Positions 14,399 through 26,834 of a stretch of DNA of 64,000 nucleotides are shown piece by piece. The notes beneath the pieces were generated by a model that worked only from the letters and a program-made list of their open reading frames with translations, made no database searches and was not told the DNA's origin. Where the stretch lies: NCBI GenBank assembly GCA_946800325.1, contig OX326958.1:65824366-65888365 (forward strand), written 5' to 3'. Numbering within the stretch: position 1 is the stretch's first letter; each line of letters starts with the position of its first letter. Source of the stretch: Luzula sylvatica. Lineage: Eukaryota; Streptophyta; Magnoliopsida; Poales; Juncaceae. Both the position numbers and the translations under genes were made by a program.

Positions 14399-15306
14399 CT
14401 ACCTAGTAGTTACTTAGTTAGTTAGTTTGTTAATTAGTTAGTCACATAGTTAGTTAGTAAGTTAAATAGTAGTTAGTTAGTTAATTAGTTAATTAATTAT
14501 TTAGTTAGTTAGTTAGTTGTTAACTTAGTTAATGGCTAGGTATGAAGGTAGCTACTTATTTAGTTAATTAGTTAATTAGTTAGCTAGTAGTTAGTTAGTT
14601 AGTTACATAATTAGTTAGTTAGTTAGTTAGTTAGTTAGTGGGTATGTAAGAGGGTACTTAGTTAGTTTGTTTGTTAGTTAGTATGTATGTTCGTTAGTTA
14701 GTGGGTATGTATGGAGATAGCTAGTTAGTTCGTTATTTAGTTAGTTAATTAGTTAGTTATTTGATTATTTAGTTAGTTAGTTAGTTAGCCAGTAGTTAGT
14801 TAGTTTCATAATTAGTTAGTTACTTAGTTAGTTCACTAGTTAGTTAGTTAATTGGTATGTAGGAAGATAGTTAGTTAGTTAGTTAATTAGTTAGTTAGTT
14901 AGTTATTTAGTTATTTATCTAGTAGTTAGTTAGTTAGCTAGTTAGTTAATTTGTTAGCTATTTGTTAGTTAGTTAGTTAGTTATTTAGTTAGTTAGTTAG
15001 TGGTTATGTAGGAAGGTAGGTAGGTAGTTAGTTAGTTAGTTAGTTAATATGTATGTAGGAAGATAGTTAGTTAGATAGTTAGTTAGTTATTTAGTTAGCT
15101 ATCTAGTAGATAGATAGATAGTTAGTTAGTTAGTTAGTTAGTTTGTTATCTAGTAGTTAGTTAGTTCGTTAGTCAGTTAGTTAGTTAATATGTATGTAAG
15201 AAGGTAGTTAGTTAGTTAGTTCGTTAGATATTTAGTTAATTTGTTTGTTAGTTAGTTATTAGGTATGTAGGAAGGTAGTTAGTTAGTTATTTAGTTATTT
15301 AGTTAT

Positions 15307-15339
<33 letters not shown>

Positions 15340-15614
15340 GAGATAGAAAGTTAAATAGTTAGTTAGATACATAGTAAGTTACTTAATTAATATCAATGTA
15401 AGAAGGTAGTTAGTTAGTTAGATAGTTAGTTAGTGGGTATGTAGGCAGTTAGTTAGTAAGTTAGTTAGTTAATTAGTTGGTTATTTAGTTAGTTATCTAG
15501 TAGTTAGTTAGTTGGTTAGTTAGTTGGCTAGTAGTTAGTTTGTTAGTTTGTTAATTAGTTAGTTAGTTAATTAGTTAATTAGTTAGTTAGTTAGCTAATA
15601 TGTATGTAAGAAGG

Positions 15615-15650
<36 letters not shown>

Positions 15651-15780
15651 CAGTTAATATGTATGTAAGAAGGTAGTTTGTTAGTTAGTTAGTTGGATGG
15701 ATAGTTATTTAATTAGTTAGTTAGTTAGTTATCTAGTAGTTAGTTAGTTAGTTTGTTAATATGTATATAAGAAGGTACCA

Positions 15781-15813
<33 letters not shown>

Positions 15814-15826
15814 CATAGTTAGTTCA

Positions 15827-15868
<42 letters not shown>

Positions 15869-16177
15869 GTCAGTTAGTTAGTTCGTTAGTTAGTTAGTTA
15901 GTCAACTAGTTAGTTATTAAGTTAGTTAGTTAGTTTGATAGCTTGTAGTTAGTTAGTTAACTAGTTAGTTATTTAGTTAGTTAGTTAGTTAGTTAGCTAG
16001 TAGTTAGTTAGTTAACTAGTTAGTTATTTAGTTAGTTAGTTAGTTAGTTAATTAGTTAGTTAGTTAGTGGGTATGTAGGAAGTAACTTAGTTAGTTAGTT
16101 AGTTAGTTAGTTAATAGGTGTGTAGGAAGATAATTAGTTAGTTAGTTAATTTGTTTGTTAGTGGGTTTGTAGGAAGG

Positions 16178-16214
<37 letters not shown>

Positions 16215-16287
16215 GGTTACTGAGTTAGTTAGTTAGTTAGTATGTCTGTAGGCAGATAGTAAGTTAATTAGTTTGTTAGTTAACTTA

Positions 16288-16320
<33 letters not shown>

Positions 16321-16409
16321 GGGTCCGTACGAAGGTAGTTAGTCAATTAGTTAGTTAGTTAGTTAATAGGTATGTATGAAGGTAGTTGGTTAGTAAGTTA
16401 CTTAGTTAA

Positions 16410-16441
<32 letters not shown>

Positions 16442-16848
16442 CTAGCTAGTAGTTACTTAGTTAGTTAGTTTGTTAATAAGTTAGTCAGATAGTTAGTTAG
16501 TAAGTTAAATAGTAGTTAGTTACTTAATTAGTTAATTAATTATTTAGTTAGTTAGTTAGTTGTTAACTTAGTTAATGGGTATGTATGAAGGTAGCTACTT
16601 ATTTAGGTAATTAGTTAGTTAGTTAGATAGTAGTTAGTTAGTTTGTTACATAAATAGTTAGTTAGTTAGTTAGTTAGTTAGTGGGTATGTAGGAGGGTAC
16701 TTAGTTAGTTAGTTATTTTGTTAGTTAGTATGTATGTTCGTTAGTTAGTGGGTATGTATGGAGACAACTAGTTAGTTAGTTATTTAGTGAGTTAATTAGT
16801 TAGTTAGTTATTTAGTTAGTTAGTTAGTTAGTTAGTGGGTATGTGGAA

Positions 16849-16891
<43 letters not shown>

Positions 16892-17606
16892 GGGTTTGTA
16901 GGAAGGTAGTTAGTTAATTAGTTAATTACTTAGTTAGTTAATTTGTTAGCTATTTGTTAGTTAGTTAGTTAGTTATTTAGTTAGTTAGTTAGTTAGTGGT
17001 TATGTAGGAAGGTAGGTAGGTAGTTAGTTAGTTAGTTAGTTAATATGTATGTAGGAAGATAGTTAGTTAGATAGTTAGTTAGTTATTTAGTTAGCTATCT
17101 AGTAGATATATAGATAGTTAGTTAGTTAGTTAGTTTGTTTGTTATCTAGTAGTTAGTTAGTTCGTTAGTTAGTTAGTTAGTTAATATGTATGTAAGTAGG
17201 TAGTTAGTTAGTTAGTTCGTTAGATATTTAGTTAATTTGTTTGTTAGTTAGTTAATAGGTATGTAGGAAGGTAGTTAGTTAGTTATTTAGTTATTTAGTT
17301 AGTTAGTTAGTTAGTTAGTTAGTGAGTTAGTTAGATAGAAAGTTAGATAGTTAGTTAGATACATAGTAAGTTACTTAATTAATATCAATGTAAGAAGGTA
17401 GTTAGTTAGTTAGATAGTTAGTTAGTGGGTATGTAGGAAGTTAGTTAGTAAGTTAGTTAGTTAATTAGTTAGTTATTTAGTTAGTTATCTAGTAGTTAGT
17501 TAGTTGGTTAGTTAGTTAGCTAGTAGTTAGTTTGTTAGTTTGTTAATTAGTTAGTAAGTTAATTAGTTAATTAGTTAGTTTGTTAGCTAATATGTATGTA
17601 AGAAGG

Positions 17607-17646
<40 letters not shown>

Positions 17647-17776
17647 CAGTTAATATGTATGTAAGAAGGTAGTTTGTTAGTTAGTTAGTTGGATGGATAG
17701 TTATTTAATTAGTTAGTTAGTTAGTTATCTAGTAGTTAGTTAGTTAGTTTGTTAATATGTATGTAAGAAGGTACCA

Positions 17777-17810
<34 letters not shown>

Positions 17811-17822
17811 ATAGTTAGTTCA

Positions 17823-17860
<38 letters not shown>

Positions 17861-18015
17861 GTGAGTTAGTTAGTTCGTTAGTTAGTTAGTTAGTCAACTA
17901 GTTAGTTATTCAGTTAGTTAGTTAGTTAGATAGCTTGTAGTTAGTTAGTTAACTAGTTAGTTATTTAGTTAGTTAGTTAGTTAGCTAGTAGTTAGTTAGT
18001 TAACTAGTTAGTTAT

Positions 18016-18052
<37 letters not shown>

Positions 18053-18157
18053 GGGTATGTAGGATGTAACATAGTTAGTTAGCTTGTTAGTTAATAGGTA
18101 TGTAGGAAGATAATTAGTTAGTTAGTTAATTTGTTTGTTAGTGGGTTTGTAGGAAGG

Positions 18158-18190
<33 letters not shown>

Positions 18191-18621
18191 GGTTACTGAG
18201 TTAGTTAGTTAGTTTGTATGTGTGTAGGCAGATAGTATGTTAATTAGTTTGTTAGTTAGCTTATTAGTTAGTTAGTTAGTTAGTTAGTTAGTGGGTCCGT
18301 ACGAAGGTAGTTAGTCAATTAGTTAGTTAGTCAGTTAATAGGTATGTATGAAGGTAGTTGGTTAGTAAGTTACTTAGTTAATTAGTTAGTTAGTTAGTTA
18401 GTTAGTTCGCTAGCTAGTGGTTACTTAGTTAGTTAGTTTGTTAATTAGTTAGTCAGATAGTTAGTTAGTAAGTTAAATAGTAGTTAGTTACTTAATTAGT
18501 TAATTAATTATTTAGTTAGTTAGTTAATTGTTAACTTAGTTAATGGGTATGTATGAAGGTAGCTACTTATTTAGTTAATTAGTTAGTTAGTTAGCTAGTA
18601 GTTAGTTAGTTAGTTACATAA

Positions 18622-18658
<37 letters not shown>

Positions 18659-18898
18659 GGGTATGTAGGAGGGTACTTAGTTAGTTAGTTATTTAGCTAA
18701 TTAGTTAGTTAGTTAGTTATTTTGTTAGTTAGTATGTATGTTCGTTAGTTAGTGCAGGGTATGTATGGAGACAGCTAGTTAGTTAGTTATTTAGTTAGTT
18801 AATTAGTTAGTTAGTTATTTAGTTAGTTAGTTAGTTAGTTAGTTAGTGGGTATGTGGAAAGTTAGTTAGTTAGTTAGTTAGTTAGTGGGTATGTGGAA

Positions 18899-18931
<33 letters not shown>

Positions 18932-18947
18932 ATTGGTATGCAGGAAA

Positions 18948-18984
<37 letters not shown>

Positions 18985-19127
18985 GGGTTTGTAGGAAGGT
19001 AGTTAGTTAATTAGTTAGTTACTTAGTTAGTTAATAGGTATGTAGGAAGATAGTTAGTTAGTTAGTTAATTAGTTTTTTAGCTCTTTAGTTAGTTAGTTA
19101 GTTATAGGTAGTTAGTTAATCAGTTAA

Positions 19128-19164
<37 letters not shown>

Positions 19165-19442
19165 CAACATGTATGTACGAAGGTAGTTAATTAGTTATTT
19201 AGTCGACATGTATGTAAGAAGGTCGTTAATTAGTTAGTTAGTTAGTTAGTTTGGTAGTTAGTTAGTAGTTATTTAGTTAGTTAGTTAATCAGTTTGTTAT
19301 ATAGTTGGTTAGTTAGTTAGTTAGCTATATAGTTGGTTAGTTAGTTAGTTAGCTAGTAATTAGTTAGTTAGTTATTTATTTAGTTCGTTAGTCAGTTAGT
19401 TAGTGGGTATGTAGGAAGTCAGTTAGTTAGTTAGTTAGTTAG
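1..19442. repeat. TTAG-based satellite array with higher-order repeats (left part; runs off window edge)
   Basis: The whole stretch consists of runs of TTAG separated by short variant words such as GTGGGTATGTAGGAAG, AATATGTATGTAAGAAGG and CTAGTAGTTAG. The variant words recur in the same order, so the array has a higher-order structure. The word TGGATTTGTAGAATG recurs near 2499, 6736, 10076 and 13141. TGGCTACTTAATGGTCATG recurs near 880, 4811 and 7797. GTGTGTTCGTACGAACG recurs near 1181, 5381, 8355 and 8717. GTGGGTCCGTACGAAGG recurs near 14273, 16319 and 18291. Spacing is therefore about 3-4.2 kb in the first 13 kb and about 2.0 kb in 14-18.7 kb. A 4-nt unit containing TAG puts stops in every frame of both strands, which explains the absence of long ORFs. 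It is not the plant telomere repeat (TTTAGGG). The array continues past base 1, so its true size is unknown. Confidence 0.97.
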
Positions 19443-20453
19443 TGTTGGGGAATATCCCAACCCCGGGCCTGCGCAGCGGAATGAAGGCCCGGTCCGGTTC
19501 CCTAAATCCAAGATCATGCCACGACTTCGAGGGTACGATGCAAATAGAAGGATAGATCTATACCAATGCCAAATTGAAGGCACACGAAGGGTTGATCGCC
19601 GCCTTCTATTCCTCCTGTCACGTTGGTGACAATCCGCGCGTCCCATACCACGCGTCCTTCACCACTCGTTAACTACGCCGGTTCACTCGACTTCGTCTTC
19701 GTGCGTCCAAGCGTTTCCACCGTCTTTCTCACTCGAGTCGATCACAATCGAAGAACCACAAACGTCGTTCCTCTACTTGTATCCACGTTGATTCGTAAGA
19801 CGTCGGTCACGGATGCACCTGCCTAGACGATGCACCGGCGAACTTGCTCGATCTAATCAATTCTCTATTTCTCTCTCTTCGCACCTTTTCACCCACGAAA
19901 GATCAAATCTGAATTTGCTCTTTTTCTTGTGTATTGGGCAGAATGATAATCTCAATAGTCTGATACGGATGAGAGAGAAAGTATCATATTTATATCTAAT
20001 AGGATTAGGATTAGCCAAAAGGCATGTATTTCCAATATACATCCTTTCACACAGAAAAGTGCATGAACCTGTTCAGTATTCTGTCCAGACGAAATTGATA
20101 AATTTCTCTTACAGAAAATCACCCAACATGAATGTTGTAGATAATCTCATTATCTACACAACCCAATTTGGCCCAGCCCAATTGGAGTTCGTATACAAAA
20201 GTTATGACTGTTTTACTAACTGTATATCATACTGTTGCACCCTTTCGGTATTTCACATAAACGACACTGATACTTCGTTCATATGAAATATATTTCTACA
20301 TGAGGGTTATAGATAATCTAATTATCTATCTAACCCAATTTGAACCATTCAAATCGGAATTTCCCACTGACAGTTATGGCCACGAATGTACGACTACATT
20401 CGTTTATCCTTGTGTACACTTTTACGGTTGATCCTGAAACTGTATTTCCTTCA
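19443..20453 (-). repeat. Copia LTR, left (3' LTR of the minus-strand element)
   Basis: This is about 1011 bp, starting TGTTGGGGAATATCCC and ending TTTCCTTCA. It matches 29070-30081 over its full length with about 20 substitutions by eye. On the minus strand it is preceded by a purine-rich tract (GAGTGGGAGAC), the expected plus-strand primer. Open frames inside it, for example at 19813-20286, recur in the other LTR copies and have no protein-like character. Confidence 0.9.
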
Positions 20454-23400
20454 GTCTCCCACTCAATTTCAGATCTACCTAAAAGGTACTCATGCATATC
20501 CAATACGCACGATTTTAGAAATGACCACGAATGCTTCTCTCTTAAGCAAACTGACCCGCGACTAGGGATGTTTAGAAATGACACTTTAAGTGTGACGGTT
20601 TCGCTGCACATGGTCCTCAACCATGTCGACGTCCACACAAGCTCAAATCAGGGTTCATGTAACAATCATATTACACAACCCGCACACAGTTTTCATATAA
20701 GGTGAATGCATATTAATTTAAGTAAACAAAAATTTTAAAAGGGATGCATTCATATGGACTAAGTATTTGGGTGATACAACGTTTACCTATGGATATCTCC
20801 ATACCCATAACCTGCGAGGACTATCGTTTTAGATAACTACACTCTACTCTCTTCTTCCTCCTCTAGGTATCTCCATACCCATAGTCATCGCATGTCAGTC
20901 ACGCGCGACTAGAGAGAGCGGTTTTGTAAACGGGTCCGCACGTTCCCGCTAGTGTTAATCATCATCAGGATTGGAACATTTCCAATACCTACGATCACAT
21001 CTTTTCACAAAATTTCATGGATCAAATGAAATTTTCTGAGTATTGGCTAGAAGTGGTTGTGACCTCGGCATTTTTGGCTTGTACTATTGCGTCTCACGCA
21101 ATAAACAACCATAAATCCGATAACTCGTGACTACTAGAGTTTGGTCATGTATCCTTGATCCAGACCACTTTCTTTTGCGATTAATAACCGCAATATACTC
21201 GCCACCGTAAATAGAATCATAAACTATTGGTCTTGTGGAACCTTTCCACATAACCGTGTTTTCATTTAAGCAAAACATGTACACACTTTGTGATCGAAAG
21301 TCGTGCTACATATTTGGACGTGCTTCATCTTTGGAAACTGTTGTTTGTTATAACTCTTTATAACCAACACGTCCTCCACACCATTATAGATAATAAATCC
21401 TGAATTCTTTCGCAAAGTATTCAAGGATAAACTTCACCTCTATCAATACAAATCCCGATGGGTTTTAAATATACATAACCATTATGTATATATTTGTATA
21501 ACCATTATACAATCACAAGAGTTAGTCTCATGTAATCGAATTACATTCAAACTCATGTGATTCCCATGAATTTTATTGACGGTGAACTAGACGCTTTATT
21601 TGTATGACATATAGCCACATACATATCATGACAGATATAATAGATCCTAACATCAAATGTAAGGCATCATATTATTACTTTTCGCGCTGCTTGATGTCTC
21701 ACATCGAGCCGTTGAAAATTTCTGCCATTCGACATTTCGATTTATCTCCTCCAAGGAGTTTACATGTTGAAAACCATTTTCAACAATATGTCGATATATG
21801 TGCTATAACATAAAACGAGGAACTTTTTAGATCTATCCTATAGATCTTCACGCTTAATTCATAAGCGGTCTCGTCTAAATCCTTTGTCGTTACAAGAAAT
21901 ATAACGCAGCTCCCACTAACCTTCATGTGTACACAAAGTTTCCATTCGTTTCGACAATTTTATAATAGTTTATAATTTTGTCAAAACGAATATTCCAATT
22001 CCGAGAAGCTTTCTCTAATCCATCATATGGATCGTTAAAGCGTGCATATCTTATCCCCGATTCTTATGAATCGACAAAACCGTAAGGTTGTGTCAAGTAC
22101 ACATCCTTTCATAAAATTTCTGTCAAGAAATTCGGTTTTGACATCCATTTGGCCACATCACATAGTCATAATACGCGACCATGGCAAGCAGAATTTCGAG
22201 AATGGGAAAGCATGGCAACAAGCGAAAACGTTTCTTCATAGTCCGACTATGAATTGCATGAAACTTTTCGCAAAAAGCCTCGCTTTACATATATGCGTAT
22301 TCCTATCCATGTCGGTTCTTCATCTTGAAAAACCCACTCACATTTCACGGGTCTAACCTAGAAAGTAATGAAATCAAGTTCTAAACTTGATAATTCACAT
22401 GGATCGAATCTCAGATTTCATGACACCATGTCATGTGGAATCAACTTTTCATAGCATCCTTGTAGGATATCGAATCATCATATGATTTCAATCTATCATC
22501 ATTAGCCACGATAAATCCGTATTTACCGGCTTATGATATAGCCTACTTGATCTACGAAAAATTCCTTTGTGTGTTCGACTTGCGTTCATCAACTCTTGAT
22601 GAAGCCATGTCAACTTTCATCGGTACAATGTTCATTTTCAAATCACGAACTCTTTCGAGATTTATTCTACTCCCACTAGCCCGCATAGAGAGAAATGGCA
22701 CCAAGTTCCAAACTTGTGCGCATCTAGTCCTCCTCCAAGAAGGCATCTCTTCGAGCCACGAAAATCTCATTTTCGTCGGGACGTTTTAACTAATACCCTT
22801 TAGTTTCCTTAAGGATAAACGAACAATTTCCAGATTTGGGATTGAGTTTAACCGAAACAAATTTCGAAATACACTCACGTCCTCAAATCTGTACAAGTGA
22901 CAACTTCGGAACCATTCCGATCCATATCTCATATGGCGTCTTTTGTACCGATTAGAAGGTTTATGGTTCATATCTTATATGCAACCATTCATTAGTGCCG
23001 CTGTCTTAAGGGCGTATCCCCAAAACATTTTTGGGAGATCTTATTGACTCATCATTTATCGAACCATGTCCAACATGCGTTCATTTCCTCTTTTCGGACA
23101 CATCTCAATGTTCCGAATAAAGGCAATCGTGAAACGATTCCACAATCATAAATGATCATTAATATTCATAACTCAAATATCGCCTCTTCGATCCTATCGA
23201 AAGGTTTAGCTCAAATACTCGCCTTCTCGATCCTATCGAAAAGCTTTGATTTTCTTGCTTAGTTGATTTCGTATTTCGTTTTTGAAACTCTTTGAATCTT
23301 TCAAAAGTCTCTGTTTCGGCACGCATTAAATAGATATTTTCATATCTACTTTAACCGTCCATAAACTTAACAAAATACCGATAGCCTCCTCTTGCCTCGG

Positions 23401-25825
23401 AACTTATCGGAACATCATATGTAAATATAATTTCCAATAATTCGCTGGATCTTTCTCCAATACTTTGGAGAATGATGCCATTTGACGTTTTGCCTAATAA
23501 ATAAGTATTGCATTAATCAATCAAATCTAATTCGAATGATTCTAGCATTCCATCACATGGAATCTAGATACGCGTATCTCGTTTATATGGCCAAGACGGC
23601 AATGCCAAAAGAAGCAATCAACTTCTAGGTTTAATCCTCCTCGGATTTCACCATTCTTTGAGTCACTAGTTTGGACAACTCCTTGTCCGAACTTTCCATT
23701 TTGGAAAACATTTTCCCAAAATACCCTTAGACATACATTTCTTTCGATCCCGCTTTTGAATTACAAGGACATCCATGCATCTATATGCATTGGATTCCTC
23801 GGAAACTCTGAGCATCTCCAATTCAAATTTAAATCGCATCATATGCAATTTCGGGATCGACTTATCTATCGAATGCATATGATATTCGGTCACGAACATC
23901 AAATCTCGTACCATCAACACACGAGTGTTAATCAAAGACCCATAAGGCGTCTCAAAATTAACCTACTCTTTGAGCCGCATTGAGTCATTCAACGCGCTCT
24001 AGCTCTTGAAACTATTTCATGAGCGTTGTGTTTTACTTTCATATACACCCGAATTCTCAAAATAATTTTGAGAAATTTGCGTCTATACATGCCACCACAA
24101 GGCACGTAATATTGTTCGATTCCTTCTTAAGTTTATCGAACCCGGCTTTCTCTAAAGCCAAAGCCTCGAGCCCCGAATCTACCATTTCCGTGTCCAACAC
24201 GTTCCTTTAAGTCTAAGAACTATTCTTTGACTATCAAGGTTAATAACGGTAATTCCGACCCAAAAGCCATCTATCATATCGATCTAATCGATATATTTGG
24301 TGTTGCTTGAAAACATAATTCTAAACGGATGATGAAGATTAATTCCTAACCGTGCGTACTTAGTCTATATGCTTATATGATAATTATATGATAGTGTTAT
24401 TTTATCGAATCGATAACCCTCATACCGATACGGGACTCCAAGTCCATAACACTCAAGATCCATATATCACGATCCTCCCATAAGTTGCTTTGGCAGACGA
24501 ATGGGATCTCGCTATTTAGGTAGGATTATATCCAATCGCATCCAATGCGACTCTTGAACCTTTATAGGATTTCGGTGATGAATCGTATCCAATACAATCC
24601 CAGTTCCGTGTGTGCATCCTATCTATGCCCCGAACTTCCAATCAAGTCGGCTTTGGCCTCAACCCTTACTGGCTAGAACGGTTAAGTCACAACCATACTC
24701 ATCGTATCGTTCAAATAAACTACTAATAAGTCGGCTTTGGCCTTAACCCTTATCAGTCCCTATTTAACGCTTGCCACCCCGTCGATGACTACAATAACCC
24801 ATGTCGGCTTTGGCCTTAACCCATGTGAGACGTAGTACCGATCATAGTGGTTGTGAATATGGAAGGCATTTCCATGACTTAAATATTATGAGGGATCATG
24901 CCATTGCACGTTTCTAATTCCGTGACATAATCCAATTATATCACTATCACAAGATTTTCATAAATGCATATGTATTTATTTGGGAGTCTAATTATTCTAA
25001 ATAATTATCTAATTATATGCTAGTATGATTGATGCCGATCAAATCGATATAAAGAACTCAATATTCCAAGTTGTGTAGCCAAAGTTATCACGAAAACAAA
25101 ATCAGCAACCAGAAACCAGTCCGTTGTAACGCAACATAGTCCGTTACAACGGACCTCCAGTATACTTGGCACTCCGTTACAACGGAAGTCCAGTCCGTTA
25201 CAACGCTATTTATTTCGGAGTTTGGCCAAATTTTGCCAGAAACATGTCCGTTACAACGCAACCTAGGTCCGTTACAACGCTATTTTCTGCAAACTTTCGT
25301 CCAAATTTCCAGAGACCAGTCCGTTACAACGCAACATACAGTCCGTTACAACGGACAAACTGTGTAGAGCTCCGTTACAACGGACCCAGTCCGTTACAAC
25401 GGACTCCAATAGACACCCTAGGCATCCCCGCAACCTCGTATCAGATACAAGGTCCGTTACAACGGACTCCAAGTCCGTTACAACGGAATATGCAGTTTTC
25501 ACGGTCCTCCTCACACCCCCGCATCCTATACAGGGTCCGTTACAACGGACACCAAGTCCGTTATAACGGACTATGCGATTTTTGAACTGCTGTTTTCGCT
25601 CGTTTCCAAAACGATCAATCATGAAACCTTTTCACGATTATTCCTAGATACTCTCAATCAACTATTGATCGATCTCTAGCGAATTTCACTTGTGATTTTA
25701 ATGGAATTTGACATTCTAAATATGTAACATCATGCAAACGGGTACGAACTTTGATAACCCGTGCGTATATCTAATATACGACTATGATTCGACCCTCGAA
25801 TCGATGGCGATCGCTCTGATACCAC
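20454..25825 (-). pseudogene. Decayed copia Gag-Pol internal region
   Basis: The minus strand holds broken copia coding sequence in the order integrase, reverse transcriptase, RNase H, which is diagnostic of Ty1/copia. About 22700-22790 resembles the post-integrase segment (EIFVARRDAFLEED in one frame). About 21930-22345 holds reverse transcriptase traces: DYEETFSLVAML near 22229-22243, QMDVKTEFLD near 22130-22150, and YDGLEKASRNWN near 22000. About 21084-21284 holds RNase H traces (VMWKG...DSIYGGEYIAV). Gag is weakly suggested at 23.9-24.2 kb. Frames shift repeatedly and stops are common, so no protein can be made. Three GTCGGCTTTGGCCT copies (about 24655, 24733, 24811) mark a small tandem duplication. 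If the nested-insertion model is right, this region is a chimera of two elements. Confidence 0.8.
25121..25569. repeat. Seven pairs of the inverted-repeat motif CCGTTRYAACGG/C in the copia leader
   Basis: Fourteen copies of CCGTTACAACG(G/C) or close variants begin at 25121, 25141, 25174, 25195, 25248, 25269, 25321, 25343, 25372, 25391, 25454, 25475, 25537 and 25558. They fall into seven pairs whose members start 19-22 bp apart, while pair-to-pair spacing is 51-83 bp. Each motif is a near-palindrome of CCGTT and AACGG around a 2-nt centre. Five end in C rather than G at the last position (25121, 25195, 25248, 25269, 25321). The array lies between the primer site and the presumed gag start, so it is in the transcribed leader or downstream promoter of the element. 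The sister leader at 28127-28160 keeps only one pair. AACGG is the core of the plant MSA element bound by MYB3R factors; a link here is inference. Confidence 0.9.
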
Positions 25826-26834
25826 TGTTGGGGAATATCCCCGGCCCCGGGCCCGCGCAGCGGATATGTAGGCCCGGTCCGGTTCCCCGATTCCCGAGAT
25901 CACGCCACGACTTCGAGGGTACGATGCAAATAGAAGGTTAGATCTTTACCAGTGCAAAATTGATTGCACACGAAGGGTTGATCGCTTCCTTCTTTCTCCT
26001 GTCACGTTGGTGACAATACGCGCGTCCCACACCACGCGTCTTTCACCGCTCGTTGACTTCGCCGATTCGCTTGATTTCGTCTCCGACTCAATCTACTCGT
26101 CCGAATCGATCACAATCGTGAGAGCCTCAGTTGTTGCTCCTCTACGTGTATCCACCTTGAATCGCAAGACGTCGGTCACGGATGCACCTGCCTAGACGAT
26201 GCACCGGTGAACTTGCTTAATCGAATTGATTCTCTAAACCGTAAAACACCTTTTCACGGTTTCTCTCTTTTACACCTTTTCACTCTCTAGAAATTTGTCT
26301 CACAATTTTCTAGATAATTCTGAATGAATTGCTTTGAATTACTTAGTGAAGATGAGAGAGAAAATCCTATTTATACCTAATAGGATCAGGATTAGCCAAA
26401 AGGCATGTATATCCAATATACACCATCTCACACAGAAAACTGCATGAACCTGGTCAGTATTCTGTCCAGACGAAATTGATAAATTTCTCTGACAGAAAAT
26501 CAACCAACACGAAAGTTGTAGATAATATCATTATCTACACGACCCAATTTGGCCCAGCCCAATTGGAGTTCGTATGCAAAAGTTATGACTGTTTTACTAA
26601 CTGTATGTCATACTGTTGCACCCTTTCGGTATTTCACAGAAACGACACTTATACTTCGTTCATATGAAATATATTTCTACATGAAGGTTATAGATAATCT
26701 AATTATCTATCTTACCCAATTTGAACCATTCAAATCGGATTTTCCTACTGAAAGATATGGCTACGAATGTACGACTACATTCGTTTATCCTTGTGTACAC
26801 TTTTACGGTTGATCCTGAAACTGTATTTCCTTCA
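25826..26834 (-). repeat. Copia LTR, middle (diverged copy)
   Basis: This is about 1009 bp, with the same TGTTGGGGAATATCCC start and TTTCCTTCA end as the outer LTRs. It has many more differences and several indels, for example ATATGTAGGCCC where the outer copies have AATGAAGGCCC, and a different block near 26220-26350. A reverse-complement Met-tRNA primer site abuts it at 25814-25825, so it is the 5' LTR of the internal region to its left. Its right edge joins internal sequence equivalent to about 23810, with no purine tract. That is what a nested insertion point would look like. Confidence 0.88.

Noticed and set aside
1..19442. TTAG array as telomeric DNA
   Set aside because: Plant telomere repeats are TTTAGGG (some lineages TTAGGG or variants). 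TTAG lacks the G run, and the array has higher-order structure and internal transposon insertion typical of a satellite.
19813..20286. 157-codon frame, also present at 29441-29914
   Set aside because: It lies wholly within the copia LTR, on the strand opposite to the element. Its recurrence only reflects LTR duplication.
20505..20640. Possible host gene in the open frames around 20340-20705
   Set aside because: It overlaps the LTR and the purine-tract side of the decayed copia, with frames on both strands and no conserved motif.
25121..25569. CRISPR-like array of short repeats with spacers
   Set aside because: The repeats are only 12 bp, spacing is bimodal (about 21 and 51-83 bp), and the locus is a plant copia leader. 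No cas-like genes exist.
25166..25622. Open frames of 116-139 codons across the paired motif array on both strands
   Set aside because: They translate the repeated CCGTTACAACGG motif (RYNG / PLQRT-type repeats) and overlap each other on opposite strands.
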